A stretch of DNA of 64,000 bases from Streptomyces dioscori (lineage in GTDB: Bacteria; Actinomycetota; Actinomycetes; Streptomycetales; Streptomycetaceae), in contig NZ_KZ679038.1 of NCBI RefSeq assembly GCF_003024195.1, positions 62,001 through 126,000 of the forward strand, given 5' to 3'. The position numbers and the translations under genes are program-made. The notes under the pieces are model-generated. The model was not told the DNA's origin, did not search any database, and saw only the letters and a program-made list of their open reading frames with translations. This document shows, in pieces, positions 32,679 to 40,852 of the stretch. Each line of letters starts with the position of its first letter. Within the stretch, counting starts at the first letter, position 1.

Positions 32679-32722
32679 AGACGGTGAGGCTCGATGGCGA
32701 ACCCGAGGAGAAGGCACCACCC

Positions 32723-33268
32723 GTGCATGACTACGACGACCCCGCCTGGGGGCCGCTTCCCGTCCGTCCAGCCGCACTGCGCTGGCTGCTGCTGCTCCCT
32801 CTGACCCTGGTGTTCCTGCCGCTGTGGTGGGTGGTCTGGGTCTTCCTCGCCGTCTGCTTGTACTTCGTGGCGCCGGTGGCCGAGCTGATCGTCTACATGG
32901 TGCCGCGTGCCGAGAACGGTGCGACACGGATGCTGGACGCCACGATCGGCCGGGTGCCGTTCGTCCCGCTCTGGTGCGTGACCCCGGTGGCGCTCGTGCG
33001 GGACGGCGACACGGCGTACTACCGGACGCGTGTGGACCGGCGCATCACGAAGCAGACCCGGCGGGTGGAGACATCCCGGCACCGTCGCGAGTACCACCGC
33101 GACCTGGAACTCGGAGCACACCACTTCCGGGGCGCCGGCGCGGGTTACGTCCTGCGCGTCGCCTCGCAACAGGGCTGGAACCTCCATCCGGTGCTGCGCT
33201 CTCACCCCCGGCGTCGGCTCCGGCTGCGCCACGACGGCCGGCCCCGGCCACCGCATGCCGGATCCTGA
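32723..33268 (+). CDS. Hypothetical membrane protein
   Basis: About 181 residues from GTG 32723 (GAGGAGAAGG upstream; GTG 32684 is the longer alternative). Two adjacent hydrophobic stretches (WLLLLPLTLVFLPLWWVVWV and AVCLYFVAPVAELIVYMV, near 20-62) are followed by a hydrophilic, strongly basic C-terminal half (TRVDRRITKQTRRVETSRHRR..). No family is recognised. Topology suggests a membrane hairpin with a cytosolic basic tail that might bind nucleic acid or phospholipid. Confidence 0.6.
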   Translation: MHDYDDPAWGPLPVRPAALRWLLLLPLTLVFLPLWWVVWVFLAVCLYFVAPVAELIVYMVPRAENGATRMLDATIGRVPFVPLWCVTPVALVRDGDTAYYRTRVDRRITKQTRRVETSRHRREYHRDLELGAHHFRGAGAGYVLRVASQQGWNLHPVLRSHPRRRLRLRHDGRPRPPHAGS

Positions 33269-33340
33269 GCCGACCGGCCCCGGCGTGCTCATCCGCTTTC
33301 CATGCCTGCAACCGCTTGCAACGCCTGCAAGGAGACGACA

Positions 33341-34147
33341 CTGAAAAGAAGCGCCCTGCGGTGGCCGACAGTGAGCCTCGCTCTTGTGCTGGGCCTGCCC
33401 TTCCTGGCCGGCTGCGCCATCGACAAGGGCACGGCACTCGCCGCGGATTTCGAAGAGAACTGGGCCGGTACGCCGGACGTGGCGAAAATCCACACCACCA
33501 AGAACAACACCTTGCCTTTCCAGGGAACGTCCACCGGCACGCTGACCCTTAAGGACGGCACTTCGGCCGACCGAGTGACCAGCCTGGTGGGCGAGATGAG
33601 GAAGTACGTCGCCCGTCACGACAAGACCCGCGGGCGGATCGAAGCGGACGGCGTCACCTTCACCGTCGTCGCGGACGAGAGGCGCACGGGAGAGGTCCTG
33701 GCGCTGTGGCGCTCACTGACGGCCGACGACCGGGTGGCCAACGCCGACATCCACGACGCGCCCTGGAAAAAGGCGACCGACCGCTGGCGGATCGAGGTGA
33801 CCGCTGTCGACGCCACCGGCGCGTTGGCCGTCTTCAAGGACATGTACGCCGAGGGCGACCGGCACCGGCCGCTCTCCGGTGTGATGGTTTTGCGGGTCAA
33901 AGGGGGGCTCTTCGTGGAGAGCGACTTCAACGACCGGTTCCCCGCCGAGGCGATCGCCGCGTACGAGGCCGTGCTCGCCCGGTATCCGGTCGTCCGCGCG
34001 ACTCTGCAACGCGATGCCGTGTCCGGCTCGGCGGCGAGCATCGTCGTGGCGGAGGGCGCGGATCTGGACGATGCCCGCGAACGCGCGAGGAGGGCAGCGC
34101 CGGACCTCGGTACCGCCGTGGAGGTCACCAGCGCCGGCGCCGACTGA
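33341..34147 (+). CDS. Lipoprotein of unknown function, probable CTG start
   Basis: A 268-residue lipoprotein with signal LKRSALRWPTVSLALVLGL and lipobox FLAGC. The mature part is a mixed alpha/beta domain with DKTRGRIEADGVTFTVVADE, WRIEVTAVDATGALAVF and SDFNDRFPAEAIAAYEAVL, apparently two related beta-alpha halves. The signal peptide begins exactly at a CTG (33341) that has AAGGAG six bases upstream; the only upstream ATG (33302) has no ribosome site and would add a Cys-containing N-terminal tail that spoils the signal. It is followed by the repeat array at 34164-34224. Confidence 0.72.
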   Translation: MKRSALRWPTVSLALVLGLPFLAGCAIDKGTALAADFEENWAGTPDVAKIHTTKNNTLPFQGTSTGTLTLKDGTSADRVTSLVGEMRKYVARHDKTRGRIEADGVTFTVVADERRTGEVLALWRSLTADDRVANADIHDAPWKKATDRWRIEVTAVDATGALAVFKDMYAEGDRHRPLSGVMVLRVKGGLFVESDFNDRFPAEAIAAYEAVLARYPVVRATLQRDAVSGSAASIVVAEGADLDDARERARRAAPDLGTAVEVTSAGAD

Positions 34148-34163
34148 CCTCCGGCCGGATCAA

Positions 34164-34224
34164 CCTTCCTGGGGTTACGCCTTCCTGGGGTCGCTCCTTT
34201 CCTGGGGTCGCTCCTTCCTGGGGC
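34164..34224 (+). repeat. Four-copy direct repeat CCTTCCTGGGG, 16-17 bp period
   Basis: Copies begin at 34164, 34180, 34196 and 34213, with a shared CCTT(T)CCTGGGG core and more variable TTACG/TCGCT spacers. The array lies in the 170-bp gap before the peptidoglycan-binding-domain gene. The period is about one and a half helical turns. Confidence 0.85.
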
Positions 34225-34316
34225 TGACCGGAGCCGATCGTGCGCGCTCAAGCGCACGGCTGGCCGTCCTGCAAGAACTCGGGCAGTCCGCCCGAAAATC
34301 GAAAGGTGGAGAAGAA

Positions 34317-34769
34317 ATGATGAAAATCCGCAACGGGCGCACCAAGTCGGCCATGGCCATGGGGGCCCTTCTGTCCGGGCTCCTCGGCGGCGTTCTCGCC
34401 GGCGCGCCGTCCGCGACCGCGGCCGTCGCCGATTCCCCTTGCAGCTACGGGGCTTACATATACAACAAGGTCACAAACCCCACCTCCTACAAGTACATCC
34501 CCTACGTCACCGGCGATCTGTCCAATTGCTGGCTGGACCGAGGGATGAGCAACACGGCAGTCCGCGCCCTGCAGAAGAACCTCAATTCCTGCTACGGGTA
34601 CAAGCTGGTTACGGACGGGGAATTCGGGGGTCTCACCGAGTCGGCGCTCATCACCGTCCAGAAGAAGGTCGGTGTCGCGGCGGACGGCGATTACGGCCCC
34701 AACACGCGGAACGCGATGGTGTGGGCGAACTACAGCGTGGAAACCGGGGCGCGGATCAGCTGCAACTGA
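34317..34769 (+). CDS. Secreted peptidoglycan-binding-domain protein
   Basis: A 150-residue exported protein. A Sec signal (MKIRNGRTKSAMAMG.. core, cleavage near PSATAAVAD) precedes a mature part with four Cys (CSYG, NCWLD, NSCYG, ISCN) likely to form two disulfides, and one PG_binding_1 repeat: NTAVRALQKNLNSCYGYKL, then DGEFGGLTESALITVQKK and DGDYGPNTRNAM. It should bind the cell wall outside the membrane. Two adjacent ATGs start it, with GGAG 6 nt upstream. It is lower in GC than its neighbours and uses TAC/TAT more freely. Confidence 0.88.
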   Translation: MMKIRNGRTKSAMAMGALLSGLLGGVLAGAPSATAAVADSPCSYGAYIYNKVTNPTSYKYIPYVTGDLSNCWLDRGMSNTAVRALQKNLNSCYGYKLVTDGEFGGLTESALITVQKKVGVAADGDYGPNTRNAMVWANYSVETGARISCN

Positions 34770-34836
34770 CGAACAGCTGACGACCGCACAGTCCTGATTT
34801 TTTTCCGATCAACATCAACCACAACAGGGGGACGGA

Positions 34837-35352
34837 ATGCAGCACACGGGGCGCAGGAAAAGGATTGCGACCGCGGCGGCATTGGGCGCACTGACGATGC
34901 TTCTCGCCACCGGCTGTTCCTTCAGCGCCGGCGACGCGGAGAAGAAGGACGAGGCGACGGCCGGCAAAAGCTCACCGGCCGTCGAGGAACAGCCGACGGC
35001 CGAGGAGGAGCCGACCGCCGCGGGACAGCCGACGGCGGAGGGATCGTCACCGACAGCTTCAGAACAGCCGGTCGGTGACGATCCCTCAAAGCCCGAGAAC
35101 ACGGGTGTCAGCGAGGACGGGGCCGTCCACAAGGCCCGAGTCGCGCAGACAATCTCCGACAAGCTCACCGCGGACACCGGCAAGCGCCCCGACAGGGTCA
35201 CCTGCCCTCAGCACCTCCCCGCCCGAGTCGGTGCCACGATCCACTGCGACCTCACGGCAGGCGGCTCCACCTTCGACGTCACCGTCACCGCCGCGTCCGT
35301 CAACGGCAACCAGGTCTACTACAACTACAAGGTGGACAACACCGCCAAGTGA
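34837..35352 (+). CDS. DUF4333-domain lipoprotein
   Basis: A 171-residue lipoprotein (lipobox LLATGC near residue 27). A 60-residue Glu/Pro/Thr-rich linker with repeated EEQPTAEEEPTAA-like units leads to a DUF4333 domain: RVAQTISDKLTADTG, VTCPQHLPARVGATIHCDL with the two conserved Cys, and TFDVTVTAAS. DUF4333 proteins are common actinobacterial envelope proteins of unknown role. AGGGGGACGG precedes the ATG. A 17-bp perfect inverted repeat inside the gene (35038-35087) could fold in the transcript. Confidence 0.85.
   Translation: MQHTGRRKRIATAAALGALTMLLATGCSFSAGDAEKKDEATAGKSSPAVEEQPTAEEEPTAAGQPTAEGSSPTASEQPVGDDPSKPENTGVSEDGAVHKARVAQTISDKLTADTGKRPDRVTCPQHLPARVGATIHCDLTAGGSTFDVTVTAASVNGNQVYYNYKVDNTAK
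35038..35087. repeat. 17-bp perfect inverted repeat inside the DUF4333 gene
   Basis: GAGGGATCGTCACCGAC (35038-35054) is the exact reverse complement of 35071-35087, with a 16-nt loop. It encodes the GSSPTASEQPVGDDPS part of the linker. Confidence 0.9.
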
Positions 35353-35353
35353 A

Positions 35354-35388
35354 GGCAGGGCAGTCAGGAACGCTCCTGACCGCCTGCC
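35354..35388 (+). terminator. Hairpin terminator of the DUF4333 gene
   Basis: GGCAGG (35354-35359) and GTCAGGA (35363-35369) pair with TCCTGAC (35374-35380) and CCTGCC (35383-35388), forming a stem of 13 pairs with a small internal bulge and a 4-nt loop, starting 2 bp after the stop codon. A second GC-rich hairpin (8-bp arms 35402-35409 and 35433-35440) follows. Confidence 0.7.
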
Positions 35389-36099
35389 TGGCAGCCACCG
35401 AGGCCCCCCGGAGGTGGGCCGGTTGAGGCCCGGGGGGGCCGAGGCCGGTCCGGGGGGCGAGGCCGGTCCGGGGACCGGTGGCCGGGCTCGTACCGACACA
35501 CCTACCGGGCCAGAAACCTTGCGATCCTCTGCATCAAGAACGGCGGTCTCCATGAGGCGACTTGCCCCGGCAGAGGGCGGCGGCCGACAGTCGCGCTCAA
35601 GTTCCTCCAGAGAGCGGTCACGGTCCACGAGTCGCGTCACCGCTCGATCGTCCCACGCCCGAGATCCCAGCCGCGGTCCGAGAGGTCGTCGGCCTCGTGG
35701 ATGCCGCGCGCTCGGCCGGGACCTGGTTGATCCTGGGACCACCCTGGGGCCACGCCTCGTTGGCGGCCGAGTTCCGTCCAGGCTCCAGATCACGTCAGCA
35801 GACCGGCCAGGGCGACGTGGTCGTGGTAGTCGCGCGACCACACGACCCGCCCGAGCCGCCCAGGCCACCGCGGACGCGCAGACCCGCGCTGGCCTGATCG
35901 ACGTCATCCTGGACGGCCTGGAGCCCCGCGGATAGCTGAGCCCATCCGCTGCAGGGCCCACACCCGTTGAGCGCTCCGATCCCGCGGCGACACCGTGGTT
36001 CGCGCTGCGCCCTCGGTACCGGACGCGGCCCGGGGCAACGGGCCCGAAGCCGGGCACAGGCTGCCCGACCCCGTCGACGGTCACCCTGCCCGCATCAAC

Positions 36100-36136
36100 G
36101 GTTTACCTGCCTGCGTCGCAGGTTTACCTGCCTGCG
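36100..36136 (+). repeat. 16-bp direct repeat with 21-bp period
   Basis: GGTTTACCTGCCTGCG occurs at 36100-36115 and again at 36121-36136, separated by TCGCA. A 21-bp period puts both copies on one face of the helix, as expected for regulator or activator sites; it lies 95 bp upstream of the HAD gene. Confidence 0.8.
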
Positions 36137-36230
36137 GGACCCAGCCGCACACCGAGGGGCGCGGCACACCGTTGAAGTCGACGCTCAAGTCCGGATCAGT
36201 GCAGGTAGCCACCCCGATAGGGTCGCCCAC

Positions 36231-36878
36231 ATGCGCCTCGCTCTCTTCGACCTGGACGGCACCCTCGTCGACCGCACGGCCGCCTTCGCGGACGCCATAG
36301 CCACCCTCATCCACGACCACGGCTACGGCCCGGACATCGAGCGGTGGCTGCTCACCGAACTCGCCGATCGAGCCGACCGCAGCGACTTCGACCGCCTTGC
36401 CGCCACCTTCCAGCTCAGCGAGCCCGCCGACCATCTGTGGCGTGTGTACGTCGACCGCATGGCAGCCGCCGTCACCTGCCGCCCCGCAGTCCTTGCGAGC
36501 CTGACCCGGCTCAAGGACGCCGGCTGGAGCGTCGGCGTCGCCACCAACGGCGCCAGCGACATCCAGCGTGCCAAGATCCGGGCCACCGGCCTCGCCGACC
36601 TGATCGACGGCATCGCCGCCTCCGGCGACATCGACGTCCGGAAACCCGATCCGCGGCTCTTCGAACTGGCCGCCGCACGATGCGGCACCCAGCTCACCCC
36701 CGGCGACTGGATGACCGGCGACAACCCCCGTACCGACATCGCGGGCGGCTTCAACGCGGGCCTGCGCGCGATCTGGGTACGCGGCAGGCCCTGGCCCGAC
36801 GGCCTCGCCACACCCCACCACACAGTCGATGACGTGACCGAGGCCGTCGACCACCTCCTCACCCACTCCTCGGAGTAG
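36231..36878 (+). CDS. HAD-superfamily phosphatase
   Basis: A 215-residue haloacid-dehalogenase hydrolase. Motif I is LFDLDGTLVD at the N-terminus, motif II VGVATNGASD near 100, motif III the Lys in DVRKPDPRLF near 138, and motif IV MTGDNPRTDIAGG near 162. The helical cap between motifs I and II marks it as subfamily IA (phosphoglycolate-phosphatase/YjjG type). Substrate unknown. The ATG at 36231 has no ribosome site but TAGGGT lies 7 bp before it, consistent with a leaderless message. Confidence 0.9.
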   Translation: MRLALFDLDGTLVDRTAAFADAIATLIHDHGYGPDIERWLLTELADRADRSDFDRLAATFQLSEPADHLWRVYVDRMAAAVTCRPAVLASLTRLKDAGWSVGVATNGASDIQRAKIRATGLADLIDGIAASGDIDVRKPDPRLFELAAARCGTQLTPGDWMTGDNPRTDIAGGFNAGLRAIWVRGRPWPDGLATPHHTVDDVTEAVDHLLTHSSE

Positions 36879-37194
36879 CCCGCTGTCGACGACAGCGATC
36901 ACCGGGTCACGTGTCCCGCACGGGTTACGGGTCACAGCCGGACGCGGCTCGCCCTCCGGGACGTCACAACGGCCGGAGCGGCCGTAACGGCCAGACCGGC
37001 CAGGGGCGCGACCCCCGCGATCGGGCCGAGGACGACCGCGCCCACGTGCTGGGCGCGGTCTCTGATTCCGGCGCCCTCGGCCCGGCCCCGCACGATGCTG
37101 CGTTCTCGGTCCAGCTCCCCACGAGGCTGCGCTCGCGGTCGACGGCACACGAGCGAGGGATCACCCGGGATCGCAGGACGGGTGCCGAGCCACG
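36879..37194. other. Intergenic region of about 315 bp
   Basis: No supported gene. A stretch of short GGCCG/CGGCC repeats near 36965-37010 and Arg-rich shadow frames are all that is visible between the convergent HAD and TetR genes. Confidence 0.5.
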
Positions 37195-37803
37195 TCAGTC
37201 GAGGGCGTGGCTGCGGCCGGCCCGCAGGATCTCGTCGGAGAGTCCGGGCTCGACGTGACGGACCGCCCGGGCGAGCATCATCGCGCCGACCATCTCGCTG
37301 AGCAGCCGCATCGCCTTGCGACGGGCCTCGCCCGGTTCGAGTGAGCGGCCCTCCTCCTCGGCCTCGCGCAGGAACTCGGCGGCGAAGCCGGTGAGATAGC
37401 CCTCGACCCCTTCGGCGTACGCGCTCTGTACGCCTTCGCTGTGCCGTCCGGCGTCGGTGACCAGGGAGGCGGAAGGGCAGCCGCCGTCCGGGGCGTCACG
37501 GTGTCCGGCGGAGAGGTAACCGGCCACGACCCGCTCCAGCGGGGAACCGCCCTGGTCCGGGCCCTCCTCCACCGTCCGGGCCAGGCTTCCGAGCGAGGCG
37601 GCGAAGGAGGCCCCGCACACCTCCACGACCAGGTCGTCCTTGGAGGCGAAGTGGTTGTAGAAGCCGCCGTGGGTGAGCCCGGCTTCCTTCATCAGCTCCG
37701 CGATGCCGACCGCGTCGATGCCCTGCGAGCGGAACATGCGGCCCGCCGCTTCGAGGATGTTCCGCCGGTTGCGGGCCTTGTCCTCCTGGGTGATCCGCGG
37801 CAT
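37195..37803 (-). CDS. TetR-family transcriptional regulator
   Basis: A 202-residue TetR protein. The helix-turn-helix is at residues 10-55 (ILEAAGRMFRSQGIDAVGIAELMKEAGLTHGGFYNHF; key GLTHGGFYNHFASK), followed by a C-terminal domain of the type seen in electrophile- or redox-responsive repressors, with two Cys (VEVCGAS near 63 and GGCPSAS near 108) that might sense oxidation. GAGGGG precedes the ATG. It is divergent from the quinone-oxidoreductase operon at 37911, and the 107-bp gap contains operator-like palindromes. Confidence 0.9.
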   Translation of the reverse strand: MPRITQEDKARNRRNILEAAGRMFRSQGIDAVGIAELMKEAGLTHGGFYNHFASKDDLVVEVCGASFAASLGSLARTVEEGPDQGGSPLERVVAGYLSAGHRDAPDGGCPSASLVTDAGRHSEGVQSAYAEGVEGYLTGFAAEFLREAEEEGRSLEPGEARRKAMRLLSEMVGAMMLARAVRHVEPGLSDEILRAGRSHALD

Positions 37804-37870
37804 TGCCGTCCCCTCGCGTCGCTCACGACTTGACCTTTTCAATGACAGCTCTCATCATAACAAGAGTTTC

Positions 37871-37886
37871 AATGATGCCAATCATT
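37871..37886. promoter_or_regulatory. AATGAT-N4-ATCATT palindrome, TetR operator candidate
   Basis: Perfect 6-bp arms around GCCA, 25 bp before the oxidoreductase ATG. Related half-sites (AATGA at 37841, TCATCAT at 37852) suggest a second, weaker copy closer to the TetR gene. The gap is strikingly AT-rich for this genome. Confidence 0.65.
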
Positions 37887-37910
37887 AATAACCCACGGAA
37901 CGGGAGCGTC

Positions 37911-38918
37911 ATGCGCGCCATCACCCACGACCAGCACGGAGAAGCCCGACAGGTACTGCGCCTGAGCGAGCAAACGCCCCCTCCCGCACCCGAAGCCGGG
38001 CAGGTCCAGGTGCGGGTACTGTCCCGGCCCGTCCACCCCGGCGACCTGGCGGGAGTGCAGGGCTTTCCGGGCGCGACGCAGGGGCGGTTCGCCGCGCCCC
38101 GCAGTCCCGGACTGGAGGGAATGGGCCTCGTCGAGACAGTCGGCGAGGGCGTGACGGATCTGCGGCCCGGTCAGCGGGTCGCGTTCTTCCCGGTGCCGGG
38201 CGCGTGGAGCGAACTCCTCACGGCACCGGCCGATCTGGTCGTACCTGTACCCGAGGGCGTCAGCGACGGGACCGCGGCCCTGATGCTGGTCAACCCGCTC
38301 ACCCTGCTCATGCTGCTGCGGGCGGTCGAGGACGCCCAGCACGGCCTGAAGGGGCCGGTGGTACAGACGGCCGCCGGTTCGTCGGTGGGCAGACTGGTCG
38401 GTGCCGCAGCACTCAGGCACGACATCCCACTGGTCAACCTGGTACGCAGTGCCGCGGGGGCACAGAGCCTGCGCGAGCGCTTCCCCACTCTGCCGACCGT
38501 CTCGACGGCCGACGCGGACTGGCGCGCACAGGTCCGGGACGCGACCGGTGGCCGGGGTGCCCAGGTCGTACTGGACGCGGTGGGCGGGTCCATGACCGGT
38601 GAGCTGGCCGGGCTGCTCGACGACGGCGGCACGCTGATCACCTACGGACAGCTCGGTTCCGGCAGCACGCCGTTGGAGTCGGTCGCGCTGACACCGCGGG
38701 CCCTGACCGTGCGGGGCGTGACCATCACCCAGTGGCTGACCCGCACCCCTGAGGAACGGGCCGAGGACGTCGCATTCGCCGCCGGTCTGGCCGCGACCGC
38801 CCCGGAACTCTTCGAGGTCGCGGCCGGCTACGACCTCGCCGACTTCGCACAGGCCGTCGACCATGTCCGCCGCCCCGGCAAGAGCGGAACCGTCCTGCTC
38901 ACCAGCCCCGCGTCCTGA
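37911..38918 (+). CDS. Zinc-independent quinone oxidoreductase-like MDR protein
   Basis: A 335-residue medium-chain dehydrogenase/reductase of the quinone oxidoreductase (QOR/2-enoyl reductase) group. GroES-like half: VRVLSRPVHPGDLAGVQG near residue 35 and PGLEGMGLVETVGEGVTDLRPGQRVAFF. Rossmann half: VVQTAAGSSVGRLVGAAA near 150, in place of the usual AAGGVG, VLDAVGGSMTGEL, and GGTLITYGQLG. There are no zinc-ligand Cys, so NADPH-dependent reduction of quinones or enones is the expected reaction. GGGAG lies upstream. First gene of a three-gene redox operon (20 bp to the next) divergent from TetR. Confidence 0.9.
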   Translation: MRAITHDQHGEARQVLRLSEQTPPPAPEAGQVQVRVLSRPVHPGDLAGVQGFPGATQGRFAAPRSPGLEGMGLVETVGEGVTDLRPGQRVAFFPVPGAWSELLTAPADLVVPVPEGVSDGTAALMLVNPLTLLMLLRAVEDAQHGLKGPVVQTAAGSSVGRLVGAAALRHDIPLVNLVRSAAGAQSLRERFPTLPTVSTADADWRAQVRDATGGRGAQVVLDAVGGSMTGELAGLLDDGGTLITYGQLGSGSTPLESVALTPRALTVRGVTITQWLTRTPEERAEDVAFAAGLAATAPELFEVAAGYDLADFAQAVDHVRRPGKSGTVLLTSPAS

Positions 38919-38938
38919 ACCCCCTGAAGGGCACTGCC

Positions 38939-39541
38939 ATGAAGATAGGAACCCTCGGCTCCGGAACCGTCGCCCAGGCCATCGCCCGTCATGCCGTGGC
39001 CCACGGCCATCAGGTCGTACTGAGCAACAGCCGCGGCCCCGCCTCCCTGGCCGGGCTCGCCGACGAACTCGGACCGCTCGCCCGTGCGGGCACCCCGGAG
39101 GAGGCCGCCGCGGCGGAACTCGTACTCCTCGCGGTCGGCTGGCCCCAGATCCCGGACGCGACAGCCGGCCTGCCGCACTTCGACGGACGCATCGTCATCG
39201 ACGCCACCAACCAGTTCGCCTCCCCGCCCCCGCACCCGAGGATCGCCGACCTGGGCGAGCTGACCGGCAGCGAACACGTCGCCTCACTGCTGCCCGGAGC
39301 CCGCGTCGTCAAGGCGTTCAACACCCTCTACGGCCAGTACATCGCCGCCGATCCGCGCCATCCGGCCGGACGCCAGGTGCTGTTCCTCGCCGGTGACGAC
39401 GCCGACGCCAAGGCGACCGTCAAGGACCTCACCGCGGACTTCGGATTCGCCCCCGTCGATCTCGGCTCCCTGCGCGAGGGCGGACGCCTCATGCAGCTCG
39501 GCGGCCCGCTCTCCGCCCTCCACGCCCTCAAGCAGGACTGA
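38939..39541 (+). CDS. NADPH:F420 oxidoreductase-like NAD(P)-binding protein
   Basis: A 200-residue Rossmann protein of the F420-dependent NADP reductase (FNO) superfamily. MKIGTLGSGTVAQAIARHAV is the dinucleotide-binding start, HQVVLSNSRGP matches the family NSR motif for the NADP 2'-phosphate, LVLLAVGWPQIP and VIDATNQFASP follow, and VVKAFNTLYGQY is the conserved late motif. It could couple F420 or another cofactor with NADP(H) to supply the neighbouring reductases. Twenty base pairs after the QOR-like gene, 63 bp before the old-yellow-enzyme gene. Confidence 0.88.
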   Translation: MKIGTLGSGTVAQAIARHAVAHGHQVVLSNSRGPASLAGLADELGPLARAGTPEEAAAAELVLLAVGWPQIPDATAGLPHFDGRIVIDATNQFASPPPHPRIADLGELTGSEHVASLLPGARVVKAFNTLYGQYIAADPRHPAGRQVLFLAGDDADAKATVKDLTADFGFAPVDLGSLREGGRLMQLGGPLSALHALKQD

Positions 39542-39604
39542 GCCGGGCCCTCGTCCATTCCGCACGCTCCTCCTCATCCACCCTTCGGCACAAGGAAGTT
39601 GCTC

Positions 39605-40708
39605 ATGACCACCCAGTCCCAGGCCCCGCTTCAGCCCCTGCTTCAGCCCGTCCGCCTCGGCGCGCTGGAGCTCGCCAACCGCGTCGTCATGGCCCCCATG
39701 ACCCGCGCCCGCGCCCACAACCCCGAGCTGGCCCCCACCGACCTGCACGCGACCTACTACGCGCAGCGCGCCGGCGCCGGACTGATCGTCACCGAGGGAA
39801 CCTGGGTCAGCCCCGACGCGATCGGCTTCATCAACGTCCCCGGCATCTACACCGACACGCAGACCGCCGGCTGGGCTAAGGTCACCGAAGCCGTCCACGA
39901 GGCAGGCGGGCGGATCGTCTCCCAGCTCGGCCATGTCGGAGCGGCCTCCCACCCCGACCACCTCGACGGCCGCCTGCCCGCCGGGCCCTCGGCCGTCAAC
40001 CCCGGGGAGACGTCCTTCACCCCCACCGGCCCGAAGGACACCCTCACGCCGCGTGCCTACACGGCCGCCGAGATAGCCGACACCATCGCCGACTACCGGC
40101 GTGCGGCAGAGAACGCCCGCCGCGCCGGTTTCGACGGCGTGGAACTCCACGCCCAGGTGTCCCACCTGATCCCGCAGTTCCTCAACCCCCGTCTCAACTT
40201 GCGCACCGACGCCTACGGAGGCAGCAGCGAGAAGCGGGCCCGGTTCCTCCTCGACATCCTCGACGCCGTCGGTGACGTGTGGGGCGGCGACCACGTCGGC
40301 GTGAAGATGTCTCCGGGCTGGACCGGTGGAACCGCGTTCACCGCGGACGAGGAGACGCTCTCCGACTACGACCAGCTGCTCAAGAAGCTCAACGACAACG
40401 ACCTTGCCTATCTGCACCTCCTGGGCGCCCCCGGCACCATCGAGGAGCGCATCGCCCTCTTCTCCCGCTACCGCGCCCACTACCAGGGCAACATCGTCGC
40501 CAACCTCGGCTTCACCCGGGCGCTCGGCAACGAGATCCTCGACCACGGCGTCGTCGACGCGGTCTCCTTCGGCGGCCCCTTCATCGCCAACCCCGACCTG
40601 GTCGACCGCTTCACGCAGGGCCACCCACTGGCCGAGAGCAACCGGGACACCCACTACGCCGGTGGCACCGAGGGCTACACCGACTACCCCGCCCATACGG
40701 CCGGCTGA
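39605..40708 (+). CDS. Old yellow enzyme-family alkene reductase
   Basis: A 367-residue FMN TIM-barrel. VRLGALELANRVVMAPMTRAR opens the barrel, TEGTWVSPDAIGF, QLGHVGAASHPDHL and ENARRAGFDGVELHAQ follow, then FLNPRLNLRTDAYGGSSEKRARF and NLGFTRALGNEIL with GGPFIANPDLVDRF. In active ene-reductases the substrate pair is HxxN (HGAN); here it reads HAQV, so the Asn is replaced by Val, and QLWH is QLGH. It may act on other substrates. AAGGAAG precedes the ATG; an ATG two codons upstream lacks proper spacing. Last gene of the TetR-linked redox operon. Confidence 0.9.
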   Translation: MTTQSQAPLQPLLQPVRLGALELANRVVMAPMTRARAHNPELAPTDLHATYYAQRAGAGLIVTEGTWVSPDAIGFINVPGIYTDTQTAGWAKVTEAVHEAGGRIVSQLGHVGAASHPDHLDGRLPAGPSAVNPGETSFTPTGPKDTLTPRAYTAAEIADTIADYRRAAENARRAGFDGVELHAQVSHLIPQFLNPRLNLRTDAYGGSSEKRARFLLDILDAVGDVWGGDHVGVKMSPGWTGGTAFTADEETLSDYDQLLKKLNDNDLAYLHLLGAPGTIEERIALFSRYRAHYQGNIVANLGFTRALGNEILDHGVVDAVSFGGPFIANPDLVDRFTQGHPLAESNRDTHYAGGTEGYTDYPAHTAG

Positions 40709-40768
40709 GCAGCGCATTCTCCGTAAGCAGCCCTGGCCCGCGACAACCGGCGCCTGCCGGCCGTCAGT

Positions 40769-40792
40769 CGGGGGGCGGTGTCCGGCCCCCCG
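40769..40792. terminator. Hairpin between convergent genes
   Basis: CGGGGGGC (40769-40776) pairs perfectly with GCCCCCCG (40785-40792) around an 8-nt loop, between the ends of the old yellow enzyme gene (+) and the response regulator gene (-). It could end transcription from both sides. Confidence 0.65.
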
Positions 40793-40852
40793 GACGGCCG
40801 GCTGCGTGGCACCGCGGCGACAGGAAGCCTCCGCCAGCAGAGAACTTCCCGT

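Larger units (their letters stand above)
35353..36230. other. Region of about 880 bp without a confident gene
   Basis: Apart from two hairpins near its left end and a 16-bp duplication (GAGGCCGGTCCGGGG type, 35440-35473), no frame here has a ribosome site and a recognised family. A plus-strand fragment around 35660-35790 (EIPAAVREVVGLVDAAR..GTWLILGPPWG) reads more like protein than the rest and may be a gene remnant. The direct repeat at 36100-36136 lies near its right end. Confidence 0.5.

Noticed and set aside
30510..32927. An 805-residue minus-strand frame overlapping the duplicated kinase gene
   Set aside because: Arg/Gly/Pro-dominated shadow of the kinase gene, lacking membrane spans or motifs.
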